NCBI RefSeq assembly: GCF_047496725.1
Contig: NC_132975.1
Coordinates: forward strand, 16,024,501-16,088,500
Direction: 5' to 3'
Source of the DNA: Anoplolepis gracilipes
Lineage: Eukaryota > Arthropoda > Insecta > Hymenoptera > Formicidae
Length of the DNA: 64,000 bases
The notes beneath the pieces were generated by a model, which made no database searches, was not told where the DNA came from, and saw only the letters and a list, made by a program, of their open reading frames with translations. The position numbers were made by a program, and so were the translations under genes. Positions 43,809-55,351 of the stretch are shown here, in pieces. The stretch's first letter is position 1; each line of letters begins with the position of its first letter.

Positions 43809-44195
43809 TATTTCACCCTTATTGAGCGTTCAGTGAGCAGTTATTCAAATTGGCGTAGCTTTTAAGATATAATAGCGTTTTCAATTGAAGCAGGTTTAAC
43901 CGTTCCGAGAGCCAATAATGACGTCATTGCATCGTCTCTACCAATAAAAGATTTGAATGCATAGTAAAATAGCGATTAATTAATCCGGATTGGATTAAAA
44001 TCTGTTCAATCGAAAACGCTATATGAGTATGTATATATACACACACACTACGCACTACACACACACGCACGCACGCACGCACGCACGCACGCATACACTT
44101 CACTGCACACTGCACACTGCACTTTGTTCAACTCTTTATCATGATACATATTATTTTATTGTTACGACGTAATTTGTAGCATTCGAGAAAGAAAA

Positions 44196-44510
44196 ATGTT
44201 ACGCGATGTCCTGATACATCTGTTGATTAGTGCTGTGGGTATATTTATTGGGGTGTTGGCGTTTTTTGTCTTGTTCGTCGGTTACGGAAACCACGATGTC
44301 GGATTTTGGTCGATACTAGCAGGTTAGCGAGCGCGTTCGGTTTAGATTTGGATACAAAATGTTATAGATTATGAAACGCATTATTAGAGCTTCTTAATAA
44401 ATACCTTACATTTTTTCTTTCGACTAGCAAAACAAGTGTGTTGGACAAGAGTCTATCGTTTTTTCTTAACTATATAAATTCTTAGAAAAAAATACAGAAG
44501 AAATTATTGC

Positions 44511-44566
<56 letters not shown>

Positions 44567-45665
44567 GTAAATAATAATAATAATAATAATAATGATAATA
44601 AAGTAAAATATATTGTAATATTGTTATTTTTGTTTTGTAGCTGCTTTATCGAAATGACTAATTTATATAACGAAGGGTACAGATTGCGTTTTATTTTTAT
44701 ATTTATATATATATATATATCATACAAAATAAAATAGTTCCTTATTGCAACTTTATATTGGATACACGGCGATAACTTCAAAAGGAGAAAGGAGAGAAGA
44801 TTTTTTTCTTGTGCACTATACATGTACCTATACATATGTAAACTTTGACCAACTGTATATAACTATAAATTTTATATCAATTGATCTTGCTGGAAATATA
44901 GAAATACATATAAAGTTGATATTTGATATATCAATATGTTGATTTATCAATGTGGGATAAAATTAATATAAAAGCATTCTCAATCAAATATCTGAACAAT
45001 TTATCAAACGTGTAATGGTATGCAAAGAAATATCTATTTTTATATGCAGCGCATAAAAGTATTAGATATATCGTTTTACTTTTGACGTTATAGAGTTCAA
45101 TATAGTTGCAATGAAAAAAACAAAAATTTTAATATTTCAAAATTTAATTTATGTCTCGGAATGCATAGGTGCCTTAGCTGGAGTCTGTTTTCACTTACAT
45201 TGGGTAAAAGGCAAGGAAACCTTGGAGAGATGGCACACTAGAGTTACATTGCGGAATTTAAATGTTGTAGGCTTTGTAAGTGCTGTAACTGGAGTTACTG
45301 CACTGATTTGGTATTTGTTTCTTACGTTTTACTACAAGATTCGTAAGCATATTATTATTTTAAAAGATTGTTTCATACATTGTTTTATTTATTTAATGAA
45401 GAAGAGATACATATTTATTTTTCCTTTTTTGTGTTTAAATGCTAAAATTTAATTTGCTTTAATTATAATGGAATGCTAATACGTAAGAACTTTTTTTTTT
45501 CTATTATATCATATAGCCATTCAACCAATTTCTGAGAGCACAGCTATATCAGCGATATGGTCTATGATCTGTGCAAAATGGGGTATTACTTTGATGTATT
45601 ATTCGAATAAATATGAACTATTAATTCAAGAGGGAGCAGCACCGATACTCACAGACAATGCTTGA
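44196..45665 (+). CDS. Heme transporter HRG1 (SLC48A1) homologue
   Basis: Predicted endosomal/lysosomal heme importer of the HRG1 family, moving heme to the cytosol. Exons: 44196-44322, 45169-45342, 45517-45665; 149 residues, close to the 146 of mammalian HRG1. Four hydrophobic segments are visible: about 7-30, LAGALAGVCFHL, NVVGFVSAVTGVTALIWYLF, and AIWSMICAKWGITLMYYSNKY. HLHWVKGKETLERWHTRV between TM2 and TM3 matches the family loop with aromatic/His residues; the C-terminal SxWSxxxxKW...Y pattern and the acidic/hydrophobic ILTDNA tail match the family. Insects depend on recycled or dietary heme to varying degrees; the substrate here is family inference. Confidence 0.85.
44515..44600. repeat. 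(AAT)n microsatellite in HRG1 intron
   Basis: About 26 AAT units in the intron between the first and second HRG1 exons (44323-45168). The remainder of that intron is AT-rich without a recognised exon. Confidence 0.9.
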
Positions 45666-46321
45666 AACATGACATTTATAATTTTATTAATGAAATTATC
45701 TTTTACCTAAAAATTATATTGTTTTTTTTATAAGATAAATGTATACATATATATATATATATATATTAGGCCTATTCAAGCTTTTTTTTTCCTTTTTTTC
45801 TTTTTTTATAAGACGCTTCCTTCTCTCCATAATGTTGCTGAATGAGATAGAGAAAAAAAAAATAGAGGATGGATGTTGAAACTTTATGAATTCATGTCAT
45901 TATATGGAGATATATATATATTTGTTATGTCTAATTGTAAAAAGTTATAATAGTGCTGATCGATTGCTTGATGTTGAATGAAGGGAGGGGGAGTAAGGAT
46001 GTGAAAAGAACCGTGATAAACTTGAGAAGGCCTAATATAAGATTTTTTTATAGATGATTATTAAATATATAAAAATATATATTAAATATAAAAAGAGAGA
46101 AAAAAAGCTGTTAAGTCTATCTTATCTATTTTCTTCCTGATAATCACATATAATTAATGTATGTACACCTTTCATATGACTAATCATAGAATCACCAAAC
46201 ACTTTGATATCAAAGTATCGCAGAGTATAGCCCATCTCCTTATATACATTTTATATTATCTCTAACCAAAAGACACATACATACACACGCACACGCATAC
46301 CATGCTAATAATTATTCTCTC
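45666..46321. other. Convergent 3' region of HRG1 and PEX11
   Basis: AT-rich DNA with a TA tract (about 45746-45767) and poly-T runs. HRG1 (+) and PEX11 (-) end here tail-to-tail, so both 3' UTRs probably share it. No coding sequence seen. Confidence 0.65.
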
Positions 46322-47379
46322 CTAAGATGGAGTTAATTTATAAAGTGGATTGATAATGGTACAGAGACCAATAAATGAAGAAATTATTCCAAGTAAGCCT
46401 ATTGTACCGGGAGTACATTTTGCGATACCTAATGCTGTCAATGGAATAAATAAATCGCATCCGTTTTTAACAGTATCCATCGCCACTTCCCTATGATCTT
46501 TTAGACAAGGCAATATTTGATATTGTTTAAATAGATTTTTCTCGTGTTTTAAAATCTTGACAATCTCATAAATATCTCTTATTAAGCTCATAATAATGGT
46601 TATTAGCCAATATTTATTTGCGACTCTATTCCACTTTTCTAGATCGATTTTTAAAATTCCTACCCTTCCCACCCAAATAAAATGATCTGCCAATAAATAT
46701 AAAGCATTTGCTATTTTTCCCATAATTAATGTTATCTTCACTGTTGGATCAGGATACTTCATCATTTTTAGAGCCGAATACAAACTGTCCAAGCATCTTC
46801 CAAGGCGGAGTACTAGAAAAAAAATAAAGAGCTATATAACATCAGGTTGGTTAATAATAAAGAAATAATATTAGAATATAAATTAAAAAGTTGAATACAT
46901 TTTCGGAATGAACTAAAAGTGAATTCTAAACTCCTTAAAATTTCTGCGGACAATTTTGTGCTTTGTGCATTCTGCGCATAATACCAATAGGCCCGACTTC
47001 CGTATTGTAGTAATCTGCAATTAACATTTTTCGTTATTCTTTTTGACAATATTATTAAAAATATATATATAAAATAACTCATAATATTTGCAATCTTTCC
47101 AATCATCTTTTAATTTTAATAATATTTTCCTATAAATTTGGAGTTAACCTTCCTTTATTAAAAATGTTGGGACACATACAACAACAGCTATATAATAAAC
47201 GATTGGAAAAAGGAAAAGCTTTTCATAAATTAAACTTGAGAAGAGAGAGAATAAATTTTGTACTTGCGTGTTGAATGTTTAAACGATACGATATATCATA
47301 GGAATTATATTGTACATACATACCTTATTATTTTATCCCTGCCTGCAGTTTGTTCATTCAACCTCACAATGATATCCAT
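46322..47379 (-). CDS. Peroxisomal membrane protein 11 (PEX11B-like)
   Basis: Peroxisome membrane-elongation and division factor. Minus-strand exons in order: 47379-47324, 47014-46899, 46812-46322, giving 220 residues, slightly shorter than typical. The N-terminus reads MDIIVRLNEQTAGRDKIIRLLQYGSR, the standard PEX11 amphipathic start. FRKLLRLGRCLDSLYSAL is created across the second intron and is the family hallmark. ADHFIWVGRVGIL and WLITIIMSLIRDIYEI follow. The C-terminus NGCDLFIPLTAL...TPGTIGLLGIISSFIGL is the conserved hydrophobic end. The pattern fits PEX11A/B better than PEX11G. Apparently intact. Confidence 0.92.
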
Positions 47380-47776
47380 GATTTCTCTTGGAAGAATTAT
47401 TATTTTAATTCACAAAATAATTTGTTTTTGAATAGATTCCCTCTCTTTTTATATTGTTTTTACAAGGCTATATAGATGATTCAATGTAATATTATACAGT
47501 TTACGAGTTTAATGCAGATAGGTATTATATTGTTGTTCGATTTGAATTAAAAAAATATTATATCGTACTCTTTTGCGACTTTCTCACATCTGTCATATCT
47601 ATTGAGACAATCATTGACAATTGTCAATTTTATCATCACCAATTGCCCAAAGTCATCAAATTGTGTGTGCCGTGTGCCGTGCACTTTGGAATTTGGAATA
47701 ATTTATATAAAAACACAAAATCTTAGCAAAATGATTTATCTACTAGATGGCTGGGAGGTTATGAAACAATTTTTAT

Positions 47777-47999
47777 GTGTGCATGTATGCATGTATGCAT
47801 GTATGCATGTATGCATGTATGCATGTATGCATGTATGCATGTATGCATGTATGCATGTATGCATGTATGCATGTATGCATGTATGTATGCATGTATGTAT
47901 GCATGCATGTATGTATGCATGCATGCATGCATGTATGTATGCATGTATGTATGTATGTATGTATCTATGTATGTATGTATCTATGTATGTATGTATGAA
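47777..47999. repeat. (GCATGTAT)n / ATGC-ATGT tetranucleotide satellite
   Basis: About 220 bp of GCAT/GTAT tetramers, starting as a regular octamer GCATGTAT x13 and degenerating to GTAT repeats. It lies 0.4 kb upstream of the PEX11 start codon. Met-Tyr-Ala-Cys open frames on both strands are artefacts. Confidence 0.95.
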
Positions 48000-48867
48000 T
48001 GTACGTGGTACGTGATACGTGTATGGTGTATGTGTTAAATTGTCACCGACGACCGACGAGCGACGAGATTACCTCTGCCTCTACCTCTGCGTCCTGCGAC
48101 ATTGTACAATACGTATACACATTCACATATTCATATATATATATACATATTTATTTGTAGTATATCTTATATCTCTCGTGTGTGGTTTAGTATTTAGTAA
48201 ATAAAAAAATATGCATAAATAAAATTTATCTGCGTTGGTTTTATTATATTTAAATTTATATCATTTATTTAATTTTAGATGAGTTGTTTCATCTTTATTT
48301 TTAGCGAATGAATCGAAGGAATCACAATAACAATGATTTTTGTAATTTTAACTTTTTAATTTTCAACTCGAAATTCTATTTGCGAAAATTATTCCATTTT
48401 CAATTGTCAATTATATTTGAAGACTATATATATATATATATATATGTAATATTTTTATCGTGCAGAAAAATCATTTCCAAAAAATTGGCTAAACTTTTTT
48501 AAATTGCAAAGATGCAAAATCAACACTATTATAACTAGTGTGGTTTAGATTATCGTCGAAATCATTTATGTAATTTAATTTATTAAAGTATCAAGAATGA
48601 GGACATCTGTTTTTAATTTACATCTCACTGGAAAGAGATATTCATATTCACCAAGTGTATTAGGTTTCAAACAAATACTTCATTTTTAGTTAAAACGATT
48701 TTTTTTTAAAGCCTATATGTCATCCACAATACATATCCATTTTATTACATATAATTAATACATAACACATAGAAATCTTCTTATTCATACAAAATAATAT
48801 ATCTTAATACCAAAGACATACTTTACATACTGTTGAAAGCAATATAATTACAAAATACATATATATA

Positions 48868-48941
<74 letters not shown>

Positions 48942-49138
48942 TCTAAGTAAAATTTAAATTAAAAGTTTGCTAAAGATACAATAAGTCTTTTATTAATTCT
49001 CACAACTGACGAAACAATACAATAGACAATACTTATGAATATAACTATTATGCGAGATACAAAATCACATGGCAAACGAGATTAATCCTTATATTTAGAA
49101 TAAGTGTAATTGTACTATTTTTAAAGGATTAGATTCTA

Positions 49139-49173
<35 letters not shown>

Positions 49174-49406
49174 TCCCTCCCCCTCTCTCTCTCTAATCTC
49201 TTTTACTTGGTTAGAGAGTGAGGAAATTTGATTATTCTTCATAGAATGGAATTAGTTATACACGAGATATATATATATATATATATTATATATGTAAACT
49301 CGTAAAATGTTTTGCAGTATAATATGAATGAATTTAATATCAAGGGTGGCTTAAAGGTAAAATGTATGCAGAATGAAGAGTTTTGATGGGCACATACAAA
49401 TGATAA
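48000..49406. other. Intergenic DNA between PEX11 promoter and ARL6IP1 3' end
   Basis: Holds (TG)n-(TA)n at about 48868-48936, a CT tract at 49141-49195 and TA repeats near 49268-49292. AT-rich otherwise; no coding sequence recognised. The distal part is likely ARL6IP1 3' UTR. Confidence 0.6.
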
Positions 49407-51365
49407 TTATGATAAATGGCGGTGAATTAAATGATTGTATGCGTATCTCACGGCCCATCGTGCTCGTCCTTTGTGTCTGAATCCTGGTGTGAGAAGGATT
49501 ACATTCACTAAAACAGATTTTGCAGTATAATGTCAAATATTTAAAAAATGCATTTCTTGTATAAATTTACTTCTTACCTATGATGTAAAGTAGAAACAAA
49601 TTGTTGACTGTATTACCAATCCATGCAAAGAGAATAAGACAGAGGATTGTTGCGCTGTAGTACTGCGATAAAAATACAAGAAAAGATAAAGTGTTTTAGT
49701 TATTAAATGCTAAATCTATATATACAATATATCCAGTTAATTTCATAGTATCATTGGCAAACTAATTTTTTGTGAAAAGGCAAATAGAAAATGGTAAAAG
49801 CTTTTTCTTTTACCATTTCTTATTACATAATTTTTTAGAATAATAACTTTAAATATAATGGAAATATAGTTTGCATCTATCTATTACAATTACATATTAA
49901 TTCTGATATCATCTTTCTTGACAAATAAGTTTTTTATGCGCAACTTTAGAATTTGTTTGTACAATATCATGTATTAGATATCTCATACAATAGTAGACAT
50001 TAATCTCTTGATAAATGACAAAATGTAATAATTAAGCAAATATATTTGTTTTAATGCACGAGAGATTATAGTAAAAAATGCAGTAGCTAGTTATCAATTA
50101 TTACAGAAAACTCTGTTCTATAAATGTATTTATACTTTTATACAAATGTTATCGATAAAAAATCAATGTTGGAATACAGTTTTTTTTTCTGAAAAATTAT
50201 GCAATCAATCCAAGAGAAACTAAGTGTCTTTAGTTGTTCAAATCTTTCCTTTTCAAGGAAAAATTTTAAAATCTACATTTGTTTATACATCTATGATTCA
50301 CTGAACATTTAAGGTAGATTAAGAAACGACATATACTTACAATATTAGGACGATCGTGTCGAATTTTCGAGATGCTTGTCCAAGTGCCTTGTATTTGTAA
50401 TATAGTGATCGAGAGATTTTGACAAATCTCAATTAATTTCTTTTCCTTCTGTCCTGTCCAACTCTGCGCGTTACATAAGATCGATTGCACGATCGGCACG
50501 AGATAATCAACAAGAGCAAATATCAATAGACATATAGATATCATTGTCAGTAGGGTTGGTTCTAAAATCCATATTATACTGCAATAAGAAGAGAAATATT
50601 ATTATTAATATAAACTACTATATTGTCCATTTATCATCTAGAATATTCTAAAATCACTTTTTATAATCTTGTATTTTCTAGACTAATTTAGAGATAATTT
50701 TTCAATATCAAGAATTATGACACATTGTGACACTTCCCATTTCTAATATTGTGTATCTTCATTTATAATTATATAAAAATTACAAATTAAACACAAAACT
50801 TTATATTAGAAAATCTACTTATATAAAATTAACAAAAGAGCACATTTTGTCTTTTTTTTTTTTAATTAGAAAACTGTTTGGAGTGATTTTCATCGAGGAA
50901 ATCAATTTCAAATTCAAATTGGATAAAAACAATCTATAACAAAAAGAATAATCAATGATTTTGGTAAATCTTAAAAAGAAAAAAATATAGTCTTCTGTTT
51001 ATATAAAAATATTATTTAATTTACCAGAATATCATTGTTACAAGTCCAACAATCAGTCCAGGATGCCAGCTACGTTCCCATAACAGAATGGAATTTAAAG
51101 GCAATATTATCTCCCGCCAGCATTCCATCTTGCGTTTCAGTTGTTTCATGTGCTTTTCCTAACAATAAGATAATGTTATTGCGTTATCAGCAAGTGAAAT
51201 CGAATTTTATCTCCTGTCATTGATTTTTTTATTATATACCAAGTACAAAAAGTGCATGTTATTAGATATTTTTGCACTTGTCAGTCACAATTCTTAATTA
51301 TTTAATGAAATAGGTGCAATTAATTAAAACAAGTTTACCTTTTCGACCGTTCCATCATCCGTCAT
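49407..51365 (-). CDS. Arl6IP1: ADP-ribosylation factor-like 6-interacting protein 1 (ARL6IP1)
   Basis: Reticulon-like, ER-tubule-shaping membrane protein. Minus-strand exons: 51365-51339, 51158-51025, 50578-50341, 49662-49578, 49507-49407; 194 residues, all phases consistent. The LLWERSWHPGLIVGLVTMIF and CIIWILEPTLLTMISICLLI segments form the first hydrophobic hairpin, followed by the diagnostic ALVDYLVPIV and LIEICQNL. The second hairpin includes YYSATILCLILFAWIGNTVN and LLYIIVNVILLTPGF, and a basic tail RHKGRARW...NHLIHRHLS follows. A C-terminal lysine-rich retention tail as in mammals is not seen. The first exon is only nine codons. Head-to-head with UBE2S. Confidence 0.92.
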
Positions 51366-52066
51366 TGTGCGAAAATTTGTGATATAGCAGTGGCGTTTAA
51401 AGTTTACTTCGACGATGATTATGAGGGAGAAAGAGAAAAGATGCAGTACGCCGCAAAAGTGCGACGCGTAGAATTTCGTTAGAAAGTCGTCAAAGGTGGC
51501 GAAGAAAGAGAATCTCGAGTCGTTGTATTCGAATATGAATCCGTACAGATGAGCTTATCCACGTACCATCATCTCAGCGTTATTATTTATTTATTATTGG
51601 TTGTTATTTTATCAAGAGATAGGCTTTGGACTGGCTATGAATCAACAATGATCAACACCACCGACCACCGACAACCGACAACCGACAACCGACAGCCGAC
51701 AGCCGTGTGCCGTGTGCCGTGTGTGTTTTCGGGTAAAAAAAAAAAAAAAAGAAAGAAAACAAGCGTAAAATGTCAGAGGGCGGGTCGAATGCAGCTGCGT
51801 TCCACTTGAACGATCGCAACATTCGCGAACATTATCTATCTTTGTTTAACTTTCGGTGAAAAACAAGGATAAAATGATTTTATGAACGTTCTGAGCGTAA
51901 AGGTGCTTTTTCATGCTGACGCTCGACGCTCATTTTCAGCGTCAAAAAACATTACGTGACCAGAAATAAAAATACCAATTCGTCAATTTTGATCACGTGA
52001 TCTGTTTTGACGCCAAAAATGAGCGTCGAGCGTCAACATGAAAAGGCACCTTTAAGCGAACCGCAT

Positions 52067-52124
<58 letters not shown>

Positions 52125-52391
52125 AGTGTGAAGTTACAGTCATGGAGAAGGAGGAGGAGAGAGGAGGGGGGAGGACGAACAATCGACTTTTAGCTTCGAG
52201 AGTACGGTTGAATCTGGCACGCGATTGGCTGTCAGTTTAAAATGTTGGTTATTGCGGGCGATGCCGTGTTAATGTTGTGACGTTAAGCGTTTTCCTACCT
52301 TACGCTGCGCGCTCGAAAGCTTGAAAGTTCGACAAAACGTGTAGTTGCACGCGAGGCCTGGCTGAGATTGCGCTACAAGCTTTCGGCGATT
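51366..52391. promoter_or_regulatory. Shared head-to-head promoter region ARL6IP1 / UBE2S
   Basis: One kb between divergent start codons (51365 minus, 52392 plus). GC content rises at both edges. It includes a short ACCGACAACCGACAACCGAC minisatellite (51660-51705), a foldback MITE (51898-52054) and a (GA)n tract (52070-52120). Start sites cannot be placed exactly; a bidirectional promoter is inference from gene arrangement. Confidence 0.5.
51898..52054. mobile_element. 157-bp foldback MITE in divergent promoter
   Basis: TAAAGGTGCTTTTTCATG at the left end pairs with CATGAAAAGGCACCTTTA at the right; inner GACGCTCGACGCTCATTTT pairs with AAAATGAGCGTCGAGCGTC. AGCG directly precedes the left end and directly follows the right end, a possible 4-bp target duplication. 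Non-coding. Confidence 0.75.
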
Positions 52392-53001
52392 ATGGCTGCC
52401 GCCGTGAGCTCCGTGAGTATCCGTATTAGTTGTTGCGAAGCGAAAACACATTTATTCATCGCGACAACACGTCGCGACGTCTTTTTGTTTACTTGCCTAT
52501 CTACCTATCTCTATCTACCTACCTGCTACCTACGCTTTTTAATGCGCGCGCTTCATACTAAAATGTTCGTGCCACATGTGAGACCGATATCGCGAATCGT
52601 ATATTTTTGCAGAATGTGGAAAATTTATCGCCACAAATTATTCGCCGGGTGGCCAAGGAGATGGCAGAATTGGCCGCGCAACCACCCGAAGGTATTCGTG
52701 TCATTTTGAACGAGGCGGACGTCACCGATATTCAAGCCGTCATTGAAGGTCCATGTAAGTTTCATCGACTCTTCTTGACTTTTCTTGGCGTGATTTCTCG
52801 GTCCTTGATTGTCGTGCAGTTACGGTTCGTACATTCTCAAGATGAGGCTGAAGCATCCTTTTATCGACCATAACCTAACTTGACATAACTTAACCTAAGC
52901 AAAATGAATCCAATCCAATCTAACCTAACCCTAACACTCAATCTAAACATTTCTCGACATAGATTAGAATGTCAACAAATTTTACACGCGCGCGCACACA
53001 C

Positions 53002-53051
<50 letters not shown>

Positions 53052-53869
53052 TACATTATTATTATTATTATTATATAAATTATTATTGATGTTATATTCT
53101 ATATGTTGAGGAATTTAATTCGTATCTTTATTTGTTTGTGTTGAATTGTCTGCTTGTGTAAGTTTCAATTTTGTTTAATTTTGTTTTGATAAAAAATAAT
53201 ACACATTAGATTAATATCTGGATATTTCTTTTCCTTTAATATAGCTGGGACTCCGTACGCCAGTGGTTTCTTTAGAGTTAAATTAGCTCTTGGGAAAGAC
53301 TTTCCACAAGGGCCGCCAAAGGCTTATTTCCTCACAAAGATTTTTCATCCCAATGTAGCAAAAAATGGCGAAATATGTGTTAATACTTTAAAAAAGGATT
53401 GGAAACCAGATCTTGGAATACAACATATATTACTGGTATGTAGTTACAATTATATTATTACAATTACAAATAAACGCTTGCTTATTATTTGTACATTTTG
53501 TTTTTAGACTGTAAAATGTTTACTAATAGTGCCAAATCCTGAATCTGCTTTGAATGAGGAGGCTGGCAAATTGCTTTTAGAAAGTCACGACGAATATTCA
53601 GAGCGAGCAAAAATGATGACTGAAATACATGCACAGGTAATGTTTTATCTGGAGAATTATTAAGTTTTAATTATTTTCTTTAATTTCACTGATGTAAAAT
53701 TATTTGATTTCTTTAGGGAGGTGGAAAAGGTAGTAAAGCGGGTCTAGAAAGTTGCGCCTCTTCGGAAAGCGGAGGACCTCTTCCAAAAAAACATGCGAGT
53801 GATAAGAAATTAACAGCGGAAAAGAAAAAAATGTTAAAAGACAGAAAGAGAACATTGAAAAGATTATAA
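52392..53869 (+). CDS. UBE2S: Ubiquitin-conjugating enzyme E2 S
   Basis: E2 that, with the APC/C, extends Lys11-linked ubiquitin chains on mitotic substrates. Exons: 52392-52412, 52613-52754, 53245-53435, 53508-53636, 53717-53869; 211 residues. The UBC fold spans residues about 8-165: KIFHPNV and NGEICVNTLKKDW with catalytic Cys99, then PNPESALNEEAGKLLLE. The lysine-rich C-terminal tail ends KRTLKRL, like the basic LRRL-type tail that docks UBE2S on the APC/C. Exon 1 is short; I chose the donor after AGCTCC (GTGAGT), giving MAAAVSS, but a donor nine bases earlier (GTGAGC) would give a slightly shorter start. Confidence 0.93.
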
Positions 53870-54707
53870 AAATAAATCATTATTTACCTGTCTTTTGTAA
53901 TTTAAAATATTGGTATGGGGTAACGTTTGCCTCGTATTGTATACAATTATTGCATAGTAAAATTTTATTATCTAAACATGACTGATCTTATTATTAAATA
54001 TTTAGAGAATTTGATATTTCTAGTACGGAAAAACATAAGAAGAAAGAGAACAAGAAAAATTGATCTCCTACATTTTGTGGAAGATGAAGTACAATTCTGT
54101 AGCAATCTCTATACTCGCAGGCTGAATTAGAGTAACGAATTAGAGTCTGCTCTCTATGCTATTTATTAGCAGATATTTTTACATATATGTACAAAACGAT
54201 ATAATGTGATTAAAATAAAATGTGTCTTTGCAAAATATATTTTAAATGTCGATATTATTTAATAAGAATTATATAAAAGTGTTTGTGTGTGATCACACGT
54301 TGTTTACGTTTTTCGTATTATTTAAGTATCTTTTTTTATCGAATATATATGAACACATTTTTAAGTTGAAAAATATTTTGATAAGTTTTTATACGTTTTA
54401 AACAATGGGATGTAATAGTAGGTGAAATCGTTCCAATAGTCATATATTAAAAATTTTTCTATTTAGGTAGGTAATAAACATGTTTTTTACTTCAAGAATA
54501 ATCTTTTTTTATTAAGAAAATCTGTCATTCGTTTTTCTTCAGTCTTGTACCACTCGATTGCAATTTGTATTCTGCACGATTAAGAATGTTTACATTTTCT
54601 TACATGTCCATCACTCTGTAGTAAAGTATATTAGTATATATTGTTATCTGACTAGAGTTAACAGTACGCGTCACAGCCTTAATCTGCTCTAAGTTATGTA
54701 TTAAGCA

Positions 54708-54758
<51 letters not shown>

Positions 54759-55178
54759 CACTAAATGTAGAGATTACAAAAATATTTTTCGTCATTCATG
54801 TTCCAAAATCAGTCACTAACCTAAATGGATATAGTAAACAAGTTTTTGATACTTGACTTAGAATAGAATCAGATTGTAAGGGCCAGAAGCACATTCTGTA
54901 CTTTGATAAATAACAACTTTTCGAGATGCATCTCCTTGTATTTTTCATCTGATGAGCACACACGCACGATAGTACATACAAATCCATACAGTCTTTACAA
55001 TTATAAGTTTGTTCTTTTTTTTTAACTTTCTTATTGTATCACATAAAAAAAACCTATGAACGTCTACGAAAGATATTCGCGGAGATTTTGTAAAACTGAT
55101 TATATATCAATTTTCGAAGGAAAGAATCGTCAAAAATAAAAACTAAAAATTAATGAGAATTTCTTTACATTTTACTAC

Positions 55179-55241
<63 letters not shown>

Positions 55242-55351
55242 AAATTATATTTATGTTTTATTTATGCTTCATGAAAATAAGGGCAACAATATGTATTGTG
55301 TGAGGTCAGTTTGAACAAAATCTGAATAAAGTAAAAGGTTTTATAACATTG
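53870..55351. other. Convergent 3' region of UBE2S and ALYREF
   Basis: AT-rich; a poly-A run of about 45 at 54711-54756 and (TA)n at about 55191-55230. AATAAA-type signals near 53872 and 54215 could end UBE2S mRNA. No coding sequence recognised. Confidence 0.65.

Larger units (their letters stand above)
43082..44195. other. Intergenic region between SDR and HRG1 genes
   Basis: Contains a (CA)n/(TG)n palindromic tract at about 43156-43215, (TA)n at 43322-43353, the two foldback elements listed separately, and (CGCA)n at about 44065-44092 close to the HRG1 start. No coding frame recognised. Confidence 0.65.

Noticed and set aside
47602..48038. Met/Cys/Ala/Tyr-rich open frames up to 137 residues
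   Set aside because: Products of the GCATGTAT satellite, open in several frames on both strands.
52007..52240. Plus-strand frame with an Arg-Glu repeat
   Set aside because: Created by the (GA)n tract and the MITE arm in the ARL6IP1/UBE2S promoter region.
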